64,000 nucleotides of DNA. Source: Pelagicoccus sp. SDUM812002. GTDB taxonomy: Bacteria; Verrucomicrobiota; Verrucomicrobiia; Opitutales; Opitutaceae. The stretch spans positions 20,445-84,444 of the forward strand of contig NZ_JARXHX010000021.1 of assembly GCF_031127835.1 (NCBI RefSeq), in the 5' to 3' direction. Every line of letters begins with the position of its first letter. Within the stretch, counting starts at the first letter, position 1. The position numbers and the translations under genes were made by a program. Of the stretch, positions 26,819 to 36,141 are shown piece after piece. A model generated the notes under the pieces. That model did no database searches. It worked only from the letters and a program-made list of their open reading frames with translations, and was not told where the DNA came from.

Positions 26819-28564
26819 CTAGCTGTTCTGCTGCTGGTCGTAGAGCGCTTTATAGAGCGGGCTTGTCTGGTAAAGTTCTTCGTGACTGCCACTCGCGGTG
26901 ATTGCTCCGTCGTTGAATACGAGGATCTTGTTGGCGTTTTTGATCGTGGAAAAGCGGTGAGCGATGATCAGTACCGTTTTTCCGGATACAAGCTTGTCGA
27001 GTGCTAATTGGACCTTGGCTTCCGATTCGGAGTCGAGGGCAGAGGTGGCTTCGTCGAGGATTAGGATCGGGGCGTTACGGAGGAAGGCGCGGGCGATGGC
27101 GATGCGTTGCTTTTGGCCGCCGGAGAGACGGGCTCCGCGTTCGCCGACAAGCGTCTCGTAGCCGTCAGGGCAATTAGCCTCGTCGGAGATGAACTCGTGG
27201 GCGAAAGCTTGTCGGGCGGCTTCGCGGACTTCGGCGTCGGTAGCGTCCTGGCGCCCGAGGCGGATGTTCTCTAGAATGGTATCGTCGAAGAGGACGGGCT
27301 CTTGGGAAACGATGGCAATCTGGTCGCGCAGGTCGGTCAGCCGAAAGCGTCGCACGTCGTGCCCGTCGAGGAAAATGCCGCCGGAGGTGACGTCGTAGAA
27401 GCGGGGGACGAGGTTGGCAAAGGTAGATTTGCCGGCGCCAGACGGCCCGACCAAGGCACAGATATCGCCTTTTTGGATACGTGCGTTGGCAGACTTGAGG
27501 GCTGGCGTCTCGCCGTAGGAGAAGGAGACGTCCTTGAACTCGATATCGCCATCGACAGAAGTGATTTCGATCGGGTCGACGGGATCGTCGATATCGACCG
27601 GGGAGTCCAGTATTTCGGCGATGCGCTGGTACGAGGCCACGCCTTTGGATAGTTCAGACGCGAAGGTGCCGAGCTTCTTTACGGCTGTATAGGTAAGGTA
27701 AAGTGCGAGGAAGATGGAGGTGAAGACGCCGGCGGGAACGCCGTTGTAGTAGCCGATGATGAAGGCGATGGAAAGTCCGACGGAGGAGCAGACTTCGACG
27801 ACGGGCCCGAGGCCGAATTGGTATTTGACGACTTTCATCTGGAAGATGAAAAGGTCAGCCAGGCGAGCGGCGAAGCGGGTGTTTTCGCGTTTTTGGAGGT
27901 TGAAGGCGCGGATCTCGCGGGCAGCGGTGAGGTTTTGGGCGAGGTTGTTAGTGAGGGAGCCGAGCTCCTGTTGCTGCTGGCGGGCTTTGTATTCTATCTT
28001 GTGGGTGAACTTTCGGATCGGGAAAATGACAATGGGCAGCGCGATCAGGCAGATGTAGATCTTATAGACACCTTCGTTTTGGGCAGCCACCCAGTAGAGG
28101 TAGCCGATTGCTCCCACAATCGTTGCGGGCTGGGTGATGACATTGCGCGCAATGAAGGTGAGGGTCACCTGCAGTACGGCGGTGTCGGCAGTGATACGGG
28201 ATATGAGGTCACCGGTTTTGGAGCTTTGGAAATAAGCGAGAGGGAGGCGTTGAATGCGGTCGAATACCTTGGCGCGGAGGTCCCTGATGGCTGCGAGTCC
28301 AGCGTAGTTGAGCAGGTAGGCGCTGGAGAATACGCAGATGCCGAGGACCAGAAACAGGATGGGGAAGCTAGATGCGACGACGATGACCTGGGAGACGGAG
28401 AGGCTGCGGTCGTCAGAGAATATAAGAGTGAAGAGTCGCTCTACTCCAGTGGTCAGACCACCGCCAGTCACCAGACCACCAACAGAGCCTAAGGCCATGG
28501 CAAGGATGACGGACTTTTTGTGGTCGGAGAGGAGAGCGAGGAAGATCTTTAGGTCTTTGAGCAC
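26819..28564 (-). CDS. ABC exporter, MsbA-like half transporter
   Basis: A 581-residue fused membrane/ATPase exporter. About six membrane segments (residues ~15-310) precede the nucleotide-binding domain with Walker A LVGPSGAGKSTF, Q-loop SQEPVLF, signature LSGGQKQR, Walker B ILILDEATSALD and switch histidine IIAHRFST. The arrangement and TADTAVLQ region fit MsbA-like lipid A/lipid flippases or related multidrug exporters. It acts as a homodimer in the inner membrane. It is convergent with the GntR gene (40 nt between stops) and unlinked in function to the opp genes upstream. Whether it moves lipid A or another compound cannot be settled. Confidence 0.88.
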   Translation of the reverse strand: MLKDLKIFLALLSDHKKSVILAMALGSVGGLVTGGGLTTGVERLFTLIFSDDRSLSVSQVIVVASSFPILFLVLGICVFSSAYLLNYAGLAAIRDLRAKVFDRIQRLPLAYFQSSKTGDLISRITADTAVLQVTLTFIARNVITQPATIVGAIGYLYWVAAQNEGVYKIYICLIALPIVIFPIRKFTHKIEYKARQQQQELGSLTNNLAQNLTAAREIRAFNLQKRENTRFAARLADLFIFQMKVVKYQFGLGPVVEVCSSVGLSIAFIIGYYNGVPAGVFTSIFLALYLTYTAVKKLGTFASELSKGVASYQRIAEILDSPVDIDDPVDPIEITSVDGDIEFKDVSFSYGETPALKSANARIQKGDICALVGPSGAGKSTFANLVPRFYDVTSGGIFLDGHDVRRFRLTDLRDQIAIVSQEPVLFDDTILENIRLGRQDATDAEVREAARQAFAHEFISDEANCPDGYETLVGERGARLSGGQKQRIAIARAFLRNAPILILDEATSALDSESEAKVQLALDKLVSGKTVLIIAHRFSTIKNANKILVFNDGAITASGSHEELYQTSPLYKALYDQQQNS

Positions 28565-28714
28565 GTAGCAGGGGAAATTGTTGTCAGGAAAGTCGGATGG
28601 TTAACCACAAAAGATGCTGGAGGTACAGGGATAATAAGGGATTGGTTGTGTTGGACCTGATGAACGAGGCTTGGAGCCGAGGCATTCGGTTTTTGCGTTA
28701 CCATCGGTCTAAGG

Positions 28715-28743
28715 GGATGCCTCGCGACGAAAGTCGCTACCTC
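28715..28743 (-). repeat. REP-like hairpin after oppC
   Basis: On the minus strand a GTAG tetranucleotide (complement of 28737-28740) leads into the hairpin GCGAC-TTTC-GTCGC. GTAG followed by a short hairpin is the classic REP signature recognised by RAYT transposases. There is no T-run, so a terminator is less likely. A similar GTAG-hairpin lies at 63947. Confidence 0.4.
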
Positions 28744-28746
28744 CGG

Positions 28747-29790
28747 CTAGTCTTTGGAAGACTTGACGTCTAGGGCATCGCGGAGTCCGTCTCCGAGAAA
28801 GTTCATGGCGAAAAGGGTGAGCGAAAAGAAAAGGGAGGGGATTATGAGTAGCCAGGGATAGACCGTCATTTTGTCGGCACCCTCTTTAATCAGCGTTCCC
28901 CAGGAGGCGTTGGGTGGCTGAATGCCAAGGCCTAGGAAGCTCAGGGTGGACTCGAGCAGCATGACGGCGGGTATCAGAAGAGTGGCATATACGATGACGG
29001 GTCCGAGGGTGTTGGGAGCGAGGTGACGGAAGATGATAGTGAAAGGCCGAACGCCGATGGCTCGGGCGGCGTCGACGAATTCTTGGCTCTTGAGGTGGAT
29101 GACTTGGCCTCGCACAATGCGGGCCATGGTGAGCCATTCGACGGCTCCGATCGCTATGAAGATTAGGAGAAGCTGGTGTTTTGAGGCTTCAAAAACTACC
29201 ATCAGCAGAATGACGAAGATGAGGAATGGGATGGCGTAGAGCACGTCGACCACTCGCATCATACAGGCGTCGATTCTTCCGCCGATGTAACCTGAAACAG
29301 AACCGTAGACCACGCCGATGGTGAGGGAGACGAGAGTCGCTAGGAAACCAACTCCGAGGGAAACGCGTCCGCCTTGGAGGATGCGCGCGAATAGGTCGCG
29401 TCCGTGACTGTCTGTGCCTAAGAGGTGGATACGGTCGGAGCGACTAAAGTACATGCCGCTCAATTCAGTTTGCTGATCCGCCACTAGGCGCTCTAGGTCG
29501 CTTTCGCCATTTTCAGAGTAGAGTTCGACGAATTCCTTTTCGGTGATGAACTCGTCGAATTCCTCCTGCTCCGCGTCATAGCGGAGTTCGATACCTTTTG
29601 AAAGCGGCGGGTTTGCCCCAAAACTGAGCGATTGGTCAGTAGGTGAAATCGGATAGAGGAGAGGGAGCAAGTAGCAGAGCAAGACGATGAGCACAAAGTA
29701 GCCTAGGCTGAACATGGCGAGGCGATTGTCCTTCAACCGGTGCCATGCTTCGCTCCAAGGAGAAACCGCTTTGTTTTCGTTCGTATTCAT
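28747..29790 (-). CDS. oppC: Peptide ABC transporter permease OppC
   Basis: A 347-residue inner-membrane permease of the oligopeptide/dipeptide ABC importer family. A first membrane segment (~20-45) is followed by an extended periplasmic loop with HLLGTDSHGRDLFAR, diagnostic of OppC/DppC, then five membrane segments and the ATPase-contact EAA loop (EFVDAARAIGVRPFTIIFRHLAPN). It ends SFLGLGIQPPNASWGTLI followed by the last segments. It lies 13 nt downstream of oppB. The matching ATPase genes (oppD/oppF) are not in the window. Confidence 0.93.
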   Translation of the reverse strand: MNTNENKAVSPWSEAWHRLKDNRLAMFSLGYFVLIVLLCYLLPLLYPISPTDQSLSFGANPPLSKGIELRYDAEQEEFDEFITEKEFVELYSENGESDLERLVADQQTELSGMYFSRSDRIHLLGTDSHGRDLFARILQGGRVSLGVGFLATLVSLTIGVVYGSVSGYIGGRIDACMMRVVDVLYAIPFLIFVILLMVVFEASKHQLLLIFIAIGAVEWLTMARIVRGQVIHLKSQEFVDAARAIGVRPFTIIFRHLAPNTLGPVIVYATLLIPAVMLLESTLSFLGLGIQPPNASWGTLIKEGADKMTVYPWLLIIPSLFFSLTLFAMNFLGDGLRDALDVKSSKD

Positions 29791-29803
29791 TATGTGACTA
29801 CTC

Positions 29804-30721
29804 TTAACGTTTGCGGAGTTTAGGGTTGAGGAGAATTTGGGCTGCGTCCACGGCGACGTTTGCCAGAATGATAAGCGCTGCGTAGAAGAGCACGGTGGAG
29901 AGCACCAGCGAGTGGTCGCGGCTTAAGGCCGCTTGAACGAAATGGCGTCCCAAGCCGGGGACCTGAAAGATGGTCTCCACAACAAAGGATCCGCTGACTA
30001 GGCCGGCGAGGGCGGGACCGAGGAAGGAGACGACGGGCATGACGCCTCCGCGCAAGGCGTGTTTCAGCACGACGATACGCTCCGGAAGCCCCTTGGCTCG
30101 AGCCGTGCGAACGTAGTCCATGCCCAGGACCTCCAGCATGCCAACTCGGGTGAGCCGTGCGACGTAAGCTGCGTAAAAGAGACCGAGGGTGAGGGCTGGC
30201 AGAATGCGGTCGGAGAGGTCGAACCAGCCTGATACCTTGAACCAGCCGAGCCAAACTCCGAAGAATAGGGCCAAGAGGGGGCCGATTACGAAGGTGGGAA
30301 GGCAAATGCCCAGCATGGCCATTGACATGGGAGCGTAGTCGGCGGCGGTGTTTTGCTTGGTCGCGGCCAAGACGCCAGTCGGAATTCCAAAAAGCAAGGC
30401 GACGAGAAGGGCCCAGATCCCCAGCTCAAGAGAGACCGGGAAACTCTCGCCGATAATGTCGCCAGCTGTGAGCCCCGGGTAGGAAGTGAGGGGAGGAAAG
30501 TCGAATGTTAGGTGCTGCTCGAGGGAGCGGAAGTACTGAACATACACTGGGTCGTTGAAGCCGTAATACTCCATCTGGGCCTCAATGATGTGTGGAGCTA
30601 CCTTACGTTCTTGGGAGAATGGTCCACCCGGAGCGGACCGTACCATGAAGAAGGTGATGGTGTAAATCGCCAGCAAAGTGGGGATCGACTGGCCGAGGCG
30701 GATGAGAAAGAAGCGGAGCAC
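29804..30721 (-). CDS. oppB: Peptide ABC transporter permease OppB
   Basis: A 305-residue permease with about six membrane segments and the OppB N-terminus FLIRLGQSIPTLLAIYTITFFM. Diagnostic parts are APGGPF near residue 31, the EAA loop DYVRTARAKGLPERIVVLKHALRGGVMPV, and VVETIFQVPGLGRHFVQA near the end. It forms the channel with OppC. It lies 183 nt downstream of the first binding-protein gene, in the same direction, in an operon of two binding proteins and two permeases. Confidence 0.93.
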   Translation of the reverse strand: MLRFFLIRLGQSIPTLLAIYTITFFMVRSAPGGPFSQERKVAPHIIEAQMEYYGFNDPVYVQYFRSLEQHLTFDFPPLTSYPGLTAGDIIGESFPVSLELGIWALLVALLFGIPTGVLAATKQNTAADYAPMSMAMLGICLPTFVIGPLLALFFGVWLGWFKVSGWFDLSDRILPALTLGLFYAAYVARLTRVGMLEVLGMDYVRTARAKGLPERIVVLKHALRGGVMPVVSFLGPALAGLVSGSFVVETIFQVPGLGRHFVQAALSRDHSLVLSTVLFYAALIILANVAVDAAQILLNPKLRKR

Positions 30722-30903
30722 GGGCGATTGAGATGCTGCTGTTTATCAAGCTAGACGCTCGGGCGAGAAAGCGAAGAAGGGAATTGCGGAATGGAAGCTC
30801 GTTTTGACCACTGGAGGTAAATGAATCACAAAAGCGGGCGGAGGGAAGTTTATTGGGCTGATGTCTTGACCTCGCTAGGGGGAACGTGGCGTCGAGTTGT
30901 CCC

Positions 30904-32505
30904 TCAGTTTTCGAAATAGATGCCTTTGTAATTTCGGATGTCGAGGGGGGAGGAGTGCCAGCCTTTTACTCTCGGGTCGATGCGATAGACGCGAGTGTAG
31001 TGGTAGATCGGTATGACCGGCATGTCCGTCAGCAGGATCTTTTCTGCTTCGGCCAAGAGTTCGAGGCGCTTTTCGTCGCTATTCTCGATGAAGGATTGGG
31101 CGATGAGGCGGTCGTATTCGGGATTGGAGTAGCTCGCATCGTTTTGTCCGCTGTCGGACTGCATGATACGCAGAAAAGTGTCTGGGTGCAGGTAGTCGCC
31201 TATCCACGCATAGCGCGCGATCTGGAAGTCGCCCTCTTGCATGGAGTTGATGTAGACCTTCCACTCTTGATTGCGGATATCGACGTCGATACCGAGGATC
31301 TTCTTCCACATTTGTTGGATGGCTTCAGCGATCGCTTTGTGGCTTTCCAAGGTGTTGAATTTGATGGTGAGAGTGGGGAATCCTTCGCCATTTGGGTAGC
31401 CCGCTTCGGCAAGCAGCTCGCGGGCTTTGGCGGGGTTGAAGCTGACGAGCGGTTCGGGGGAATAGCCGGCAACGCCTGGTGGAGTGAAGAATTCTGCGGG
31501 AGTCTGGCCGCCTTTGGTTATGCGGCGAACGATCGCGTTTCGATTGACGGCGAGACTAAGGGCCTGCCGCACCTTGGGATTGTCGAGAGGAGGGACCTTG
31601 TTGTTGAGGACGTAGAAGTAGGTGCCGAAGAAGGGGTCTAGGTGGAGCGTCTTGTCGTTGCGGTCCTGATACACCTGGATCATGTCGCTGGGTACGGTGT
31701 AGGTGTAGTGGAGGTTGCCGCTGTTGAAGGTTTGGTCTTCGGTGTTTTCGCTGGCGATGGGGAAGAATTTGATGCCGTTTAGAAGGACGTCTTTCGAATC
31801 CCAGTAGGTGGGACTTTTGGCGACCTCGATTATCTGGTTCATCTGCCAGTTTTTAAGGACGTAGGGACCGTTGCCAACGTACTCTTCGCGTATCCAATTG
31901 TTAGTAGGGTCGTCCATGTCGCCATACTTCTCGACGGTGGCTTTGTGAACCGGGAAGAAGCTGGAGTGCTTGAGGATGTTGAGGAAATACGGGATGGGAC
32001 CTTCTAGTTCGATGGTAAGGGTGTGGTTGTCGATCGCCTTGGTTCCTACCTCCGAAAAGTCCGAAATCTCGCCTTCGTTGAAGGCTCGGGCGTTTTTGAG
32101 GTTGAAGAGCATCTCTGCGTACTGGGAGCCGAGGCGAGGGGAGAGGATTCGCTGGAAGCTGTAGACGAAATCGTGAGCGGTGACGGGATCGCCATTGGAC
32201 CATTTAGCGTTCTGGCGAATCTTGAATGTCCACTTGGTGAAGTCTTCGTTTTCCCAAGACTCGGCCATTCCAGGAAGGGGAATGGTGTCGTCGGTAGGGC
32301 TCGGGGCGATAAGGCCTTCGAGCAGGGTCATAATGACGTGGTGCCCGTTCATGGAGGAATTGATATGGGGATCGAGACTGTGCGGCTCGGAACCGTTGCC
32401 CAGCAGCAGAATTCCTTCTTTCGCGGCCTCGTCGGCGGGAGTGGCGAAAGCGGCATGGGTGAGCAGGAGAGTAAGGATAGTGGCGGCGATTGCTTTCATG
32501 GGCAT
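30904..32505 (-). CDS. oppA: Peptide ABC transporter substrate-binding protein OppA, copy 1
   Basis: A 533-residue SBP_bac_5 family binding protein that captures oligopeptides in the periplasm and delivers them to OppBC. The signal peptide (ending near AFA-TP) has no lipobox cysteine, so the protein is predicted to be soluble. Family hallmarks are GNGSEPHSLDPH, TFKIRQNAKWSNGDPVTAHDFVYSFQRIL, VRQALSLAVNR and PEYDRLIAQS. Start at 32505 or the second ATG at 32499 is equally good. It sits 7 nt after the second binding-protein gene. Confidence 0.92.
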   Translation of the reverse strand: MPMKAIAATILTLLLTHAAFATPADEAAKEGILLLGNGSEPHSLDPHINSSMNGHHVIMTLLEGLIAPSPTDDTIPLPGMAESWENEDFTKWTFKIRQNAKWSNGDPVTAHDFVYSFQRILSPRLGSQYAEMLFNLKNARAFNEGEISDFSEVGTKAIDNHTLTIELEGPIPYFLNILKHSSFFPVHKATVEKYGDMDDPTNNWIREEYVGNGPYVLKNWQMNQIIEVAKSPTYWDSKDVLLNGIKFFPIASENTEDQTFNSGNLHYTYTVPSDMIQVYQDRNDKTLHLDPFFGTYFYVLNNKVPPLDNPKVRQALSLAVNRNAIVRRITKGGQTPAEFFTPPGVAGYSPEPLVSFNPAKARELLAEAGYPNGEGFPTLTIKFNTLESHKAIAEAIQQMWKKILGIDVDIRNQEWKVYINSMQEGDFQIARYAWIGDYLHPDTFLRIMQSDSGQNDASYSNPEYDRLIAQSFIENSDEKRLELLAEAEKILLTDMPVIPIYHYTRVYRIDPRVKGWHSSPLDIRNYKGIYFEN

Positions 32506-32512
32506 TGGTTGC

Positions 32513-34081
32513 TTAGTGTTTGAGCTCTACATGCTTGTACGAACGAATATCGGTTAACGATGCGGGCCAATTGCGGACGTGTGGGCTGACCAAGTAGTCC
32601 TTGCTTTTCCAAAAGAGGGGAATGATGGGCATTTGTTCCGTGAGGAGGTCTTCCGCCTTATGAAGCGTTTCGAGCCGTTGGGCCGGATCTGCTTGAGTGG
32701 CAGATTGGTCGAGAAGCTTATCGAAGGAGGAATTTTCCCAGCGAGCCCGGTTGTATTGGCTCTCGCTCTGCCAGATACCCAAGAAGGTGAAAGGGTCCAA
32801 ATAGTCGCCGAACCATGCGATGTAGCTGATATCGTAGTCGCCGTTGTCGAGGCGATCGAGGAAGCTCTTGAACTCCATGTTTTCGATTCGTATCTCGATG
32901 CCGAGCTCGCGTCGCCACATCTCCTGCAAGGCTTCTGCGACTGCGATGGATACGTCACGGTTCGAAACGACGAGGCGTAGGGGACCGTTAGCATTGATTT
33001 GAGCGACAAGCTCTCTCGGAAGTTCTGGAGCTGGGGGAGGACTTGTATCGCCCAGTGGATACAAGGGCATGGCGGCTGGCGTGAAGCGTGAAGCCGGGAA
33101 GCCTGTTTTGACGATGGACTTGATGAGCTTGCCTCGGTCGATAGCAGCGCTGAGAGCGCGGCGGACGTTTGGATCTGAGAGGGATGGGAATTCGTTGTTC
33201 AGTAATAGGTAGGAGGTCGCCAGCAGCGGATCAGCTCGAGCTCCATCTAGCTTTTGGTCTTTCAATTCAGAGGGGATTTCCTCGGTTATGTCGAGCTGGC
33301 CAGCAAGGAAGGCTCGGTATTCGGACTGGGTATTCTCGAACGGGTAGAATTCGACACGTTCGATTGAAATAGTAGGAGCGTCCCAGTAGGCTTCGTTTTT
33401 TGCGATAGTGATGCGTTGGTTTCGTTGCCAACGATCTAGCATATAGGGGCCGTTGGACACGAGATCGTTGCTCGAGGCCCAAGGGTTGGCGATGTCATAG
33501 AGACCACCTTTTTGCTCTATGAAGTGGACCGGGACTGGGAACCAAGACCAGTGCTTCATTTTTTGCAGAAATACGGCGGTGGGCTGCTCGAGGGTGATTA
33601 CGAGTGTGTATTCAGAGGGCGCGGACAATCCGACTTGATCGAAGGACTTGATTTCGCCCATGTGGTAGGCTTTGGCATTCTTGATATCGAAAAGAAGCTC
33701 GGAGTTTTGAGCGCTGAGCTGAGGGTTTAGAATGCGTTCGAAAGAGCTGAGAAATGTATCGGCGTTTATGGGGGTTCCGTCTGACCATCGTGCGTTTTCT
33801 CGGAGCGTGAAGCTGTACTGCGTTAGTTTTTCGTTGGCTTCCCAAGAAGTGGCGATGCCCGGCTCGAATAGGGCATCGTCGGTCGAGGGTTCTGAGAGCA
33901 AGCCTTCGAAGAGAGCGGTGATGACGTGAGCCTCTGCGAGAGAGACAGCTTGCTGGGGGTCTAGGGTGCGAGGTTCGGCTCCGTTCCCGATGCGGAGGCT
34001 GTTCCTTGATTCTTGTTTTCCGCAGGAAGAAAGCAGCAAGGCACAAGATGAGAGGAGGATGGTCTTTATCCAGAAATGCAC
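32513..34081 (-). CDS. Peptide ABC transporter substrate-binding lipoprotein OppA, copy 2
   Basis: A 522-residue SBP_bac_5 protein with a lipoprotein signal peptide (SSCALLLSSCGKQ; lipidated cysteine ~residue 20). It shares the organisation of the adjacent OppA copy: GNGAEPRTLDPQQ, SFTLRENARWSDGTPINADTFLSSFERIL, VRRALSAAIDRGK. It differs in anchoring, being tethered to a membrane. First gene of the four-gene opp operon. Paralogous duplication with divergence in ligand specificity is likely. Confidence 0.9.
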   Translation of the reverse strand: MHFWIKTILLSSCALLLSSCGKQESRNSLRIGNGAEPRTLDPQQAVSLAEAHVITALFEGLLSEPSTDDALFEPGIATSWEANEKLTQYSFTLRENARWSDGTPINADTFLSSFERILNPQLSAQNSELLFDIKNAKAYHMGEIKSFDQVGLSAPSEYTLVITLEQPTAVFLQKMKHWSWFPVPVHFIEQKGGLYDIANPWASSNDLVSNGPYMLDRWQRNQRITIAKNEAYWDAPTISIERVEFYPFENTQSEYRAFLAGQLDITEEIPSELKDQKLDGARADPLLATSYLLLNNEFPSLSDPNVRRALSAAIDRGKLIKSIVKTGFPASRFTPAAMPLYPLGDTSPPPAPELPRELVAQINANGPLRLVVSNRDVSIAVAEALQEMWRRELGIEIRIENMEFKSFLDRLDNGDYDISYIAWFGDYLDPFTFLGIWQSESQYNRARWENSSFDKLLDQSATQADPAQRLETLHKAEDLLTEQMPIIPLFWKSKDYLVSPHVRNWPASLTDIRSYKHVELKH

Positions 34082-34139
34082 GTTCTATTGGTTATTCCGT
34101 TTTTGGATCTTGTTTTGACGATGATCGGGTCGACAGGCT

Positions 34140-34625
34140 CTACTGTTTACAAATGAGGGCGGAGGCGTGAGCTGCGATGCCCTCGGCTCGACCGAGCGAG
34201 CCGATTTTTTCGTTGGTCGTGGCCTTTATGCCGATTTGAGCTGGATCGATGCCAGCTGACGCCGCGAGGCGCTTTTTCATGTTATCGAGCTGGGGATAGA
34301 TTTTTGGCTTCTCCGCGATCATGGCGGTGTCGATATTGACGATATCCCAACCTTTCTGGCGGAGCGTGGCGGCCACTTCTTTGAGGAGCTCTTGCGAATT
34401 GATACCTTTATACTTTGGATCCGTATTGGGAAAGAAATGACCGATGTCGGGGAGGCCGGCGGCGCCAAGCAGAGCGTCGCAGATGGCGTGGGTGAGCACG
34501 TCGGCGTCCGAGTGGCCCTCGAGGCCATAAGGAGTGTCGAAGGTTACACCTCCGAGCACCATGGGTCGGCCGTCTTGGAAGGGGTGGATGTCGTAACCTT
34601 GGCCGATTCGAATAGGTGGGATCAT
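34140..34625 (-). CDS. ispF: 2-C-methyl-D-erythritol 2,4-cyclodiphosphate synthase
   Basis: A 161-residue enzyme of the MEP isoprenoid pathway that cyclises CDP-methylerythritol phosphate with loss of CMP. Motifs: GQGYDIHPF with metal ligands Asp and His, GHSDADVLTHAICDALLGAAGLPDIGHFFP, and the C-terminal KATTNEKIGSLGRAEGIAAHA. Length is normal. It lies 12 nt downstream of ispD in the same direction, the common ispDF pairing. Confidence 0.96.
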   Translation of the reverse strand: MIPPIRIGQGYDIHPFQDGRPMVLGGVTFDTPYGLEGHSDADVLTHAICDALLGAAGLPDIGHFFPNTDPKYKGINSQELLKEVAATLRQKGWDIVNIDTAMIAEKPKIYPQLDNMKKRLAASAGIDPAQIGIKATTNEKIGSLGRAEGIAAHASALICKQ

Positions 34626-34637
34626 ATAAACTTGGAG

Positions 34638-35345
34638 CTAGGTACAGGGTGACGGTTCGGAGTTGGAAAGAAGGTAGGAGAGGTAGATCAGGTCGGCGGG
34701 AGTGGTGAGTTTTGGATTAGGTCGTTTGTTATCGATGAAGGCCACGGGTTGGTCGATGTCTTCGATTGCGGAAAGATCGTCGGTGATGGGGGTACCTGAT
34801 TCGATGACGGTTTTATAGGCGCCTTGGATGATTGGATACTGGAAGGTTTGTGGTGTTTCCATGGCCCAGAGCTTGGCTCGGTCAACCGTGGTGGGGAGGT
34901 AGGCTCCGTCATAGGTATCGGCCGATTTTATGGTGTCGGTGACGGGGTGGGCGAGGCAGGCGGCACCGATCTCTGTAGCCTGGGCGATGGATTCACGGAT
35001 CGCATGGGGGGTGACGCAAGGACGAGCGCAATCGTGGATGAGGACGATCTCGGTCTCGGCAGGCGCGGCTTGGAGCCCGGCCCAGACGGAGTCTTGGCGT
35101 TGGGCGCCACCTCTTGTGAATATGAGGGATGAATTTTGAGGGATGATCGCTTCGATGGCGATTTGTTGGGCTTCGTCCCGCGTGACGATTATCAAGTGCT
35201 GTACCTGACCGCTGGATACGAACGCGTCGATGGAGTGGGCGATGACCGGCTTGCCGGCGAGGTCGGCGAGGATCTTGTCGTCGACTCGGCCTCGCATTCG
35301 GTTTCCGGAGCCTCCTGCGAGGAGAATAGCTGTATTTGTAGACAT
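34638..35345 (-). CDS. ispD: 2-C-methyl-D-erythritol 4-phosphate cytidylyltransferase
   Basis: A 235-residue MEP-pathway enzyme forming CDP-methylerythritol from MEP and CTP. The nucleotide-binding motif AILLAGGSGNRMRGRVDDKILADLAGKPV is followed by VLIHDCARPCV and VDRAKLWAMETPQTFQ. The ATG at 35345 is preferred over 35384, as the nucleotide-binding strand begins immediately after. Upstream of ispF by 12 nt; pyrF lies just upstream in the same direction. Confidence 0.95.
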   Translation of the reverse strand: MSTNTAILLAGGSGNRMRGRVDDKILADLAGKPVIAHSIDAFVSSGQVQHLIIVTRDEAQQIAIEAIIPQNSSLIFTRGGAQRQDSVWAGLQAAPAETEIVLIHDCARPCVTPHAIRESIAQATEIGAACLAHPVTDTIKSADTYDGAYLPTTVDRAKLWAMETPQTFQYPIIQGAYKTVIESGTPITDDLSAIEDIDQPVAFIDNKRPNPKLTTPADLIYLSYLLSNSEPSPCT

Positions 35346-35402
35346 CAGACTTTTAGTGGCGTGTGGCCTTTCGGCCGTGCCCAAGGCTAGCGATCGCCAG
35401 AC

Positions 35403-36119
35403 CTATGCGTTGAGCTCGGCATTGATGGCTGCAACAGCGGCAGCAGGGTCTTCGACTCCGTAAATAGGGCGGCCAACTACGATATAGTTGGATCCGACAG
35501 CACGTGCCTGAGCGGGGGTCATGATACGCTTTTGGTCTCCCGCGGCAGATCCGGCTGGGCGGACGCCTGGGGTGATTAGCCGGAAGTGGTCACCATGCGT
35601 TTGGCGGATGGTTTGCACCTCGTGCGTGGAACAGACCAAGCCGGTCATGCCCGCGTCTTTGGCGAGGCCAGCGAGATGGGAGACACGCTCAGCGGGAGAT
35701 TGTTGGATACCGAGCAAATCGAGAGAAGTCTGGTCCATGGAAGTGAGGACGGTGACCCCAAGTAGCTGCAGGTTTGGGTTTACGTTTTCCTGCGCTTCGA
35801 TGGCCCACCTCATCATCTCTTTACCGCCACAGGTGTGGATCGTGAGCATTTGGATCGGAAGCTTGCCGACGGACTCGATGGCTTTGGCGACTGTATTGGG
35901 AATATCGTGGAGTTTGAGGTCGAGGAATACGTTTTTCCCGAGGTCAGCGATTTGGCGGACGTAGTCGGGACCGTATTTGGTAAACATTTGCAGGCCGATC
36001 TTGGCCCATTTGAGTTCGGGGCCGGCCTTGGCGAGGAGGGCGAGGGCGTCTTCTCGTTCTTCGATGTCCAGTGCGAGAATGAGCTCGCAGGAATTTTTGC
36101 TTTGTAGCGTTTCAGTCAT
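35403..36119 (-). CDS. pyrF: Orotidine 5'-phosphate decarboxylase
   Basis: A 238-residue TIM-barrel enzyme that makes UMP from OMP, the last step of pyrimidine synthesis. The N-terminal LILALDIEEREDALAL holds the substrate aspartate, and the catalytic array is in VFLDLKLHDIPNTVAKAI (Lys-Asp-x-x-x-x-Asp pattern). RPAGSAAGDQKRIMTPAQARAVGSNYIVVGRPI near the C-terminus is the phosphate-binding gripper. The start codon overlaps the opposite-strand region just before ispE. Placement between MEP genes is a local arrangement. Confidence 0.96.
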   Translation of the reverse strand: MTETLQSKNSCELILALDIEEREDALALLAKAGPELKWAKIGLQMFTKYGPDYVRQIADLGKNVFLDLKLHDIPNTVAKAIESVGKLPIQMLTIHTCGGKEMMRWAIEAQENVNPNLQLLGVTVLTSMDQTSLDLLGIQQSPAERVSHLAGLAKDAGMTGLVCSTHEVQTIRQTHGDHFRLITPGVRPAGSAAGDQKRIMTPAQARAVGSNYIVVGRPIYGVEDPAAAVAAINAELNA

Positions 36120-36141
36120 GCTGGTTTCTGTTTTCGGGACT

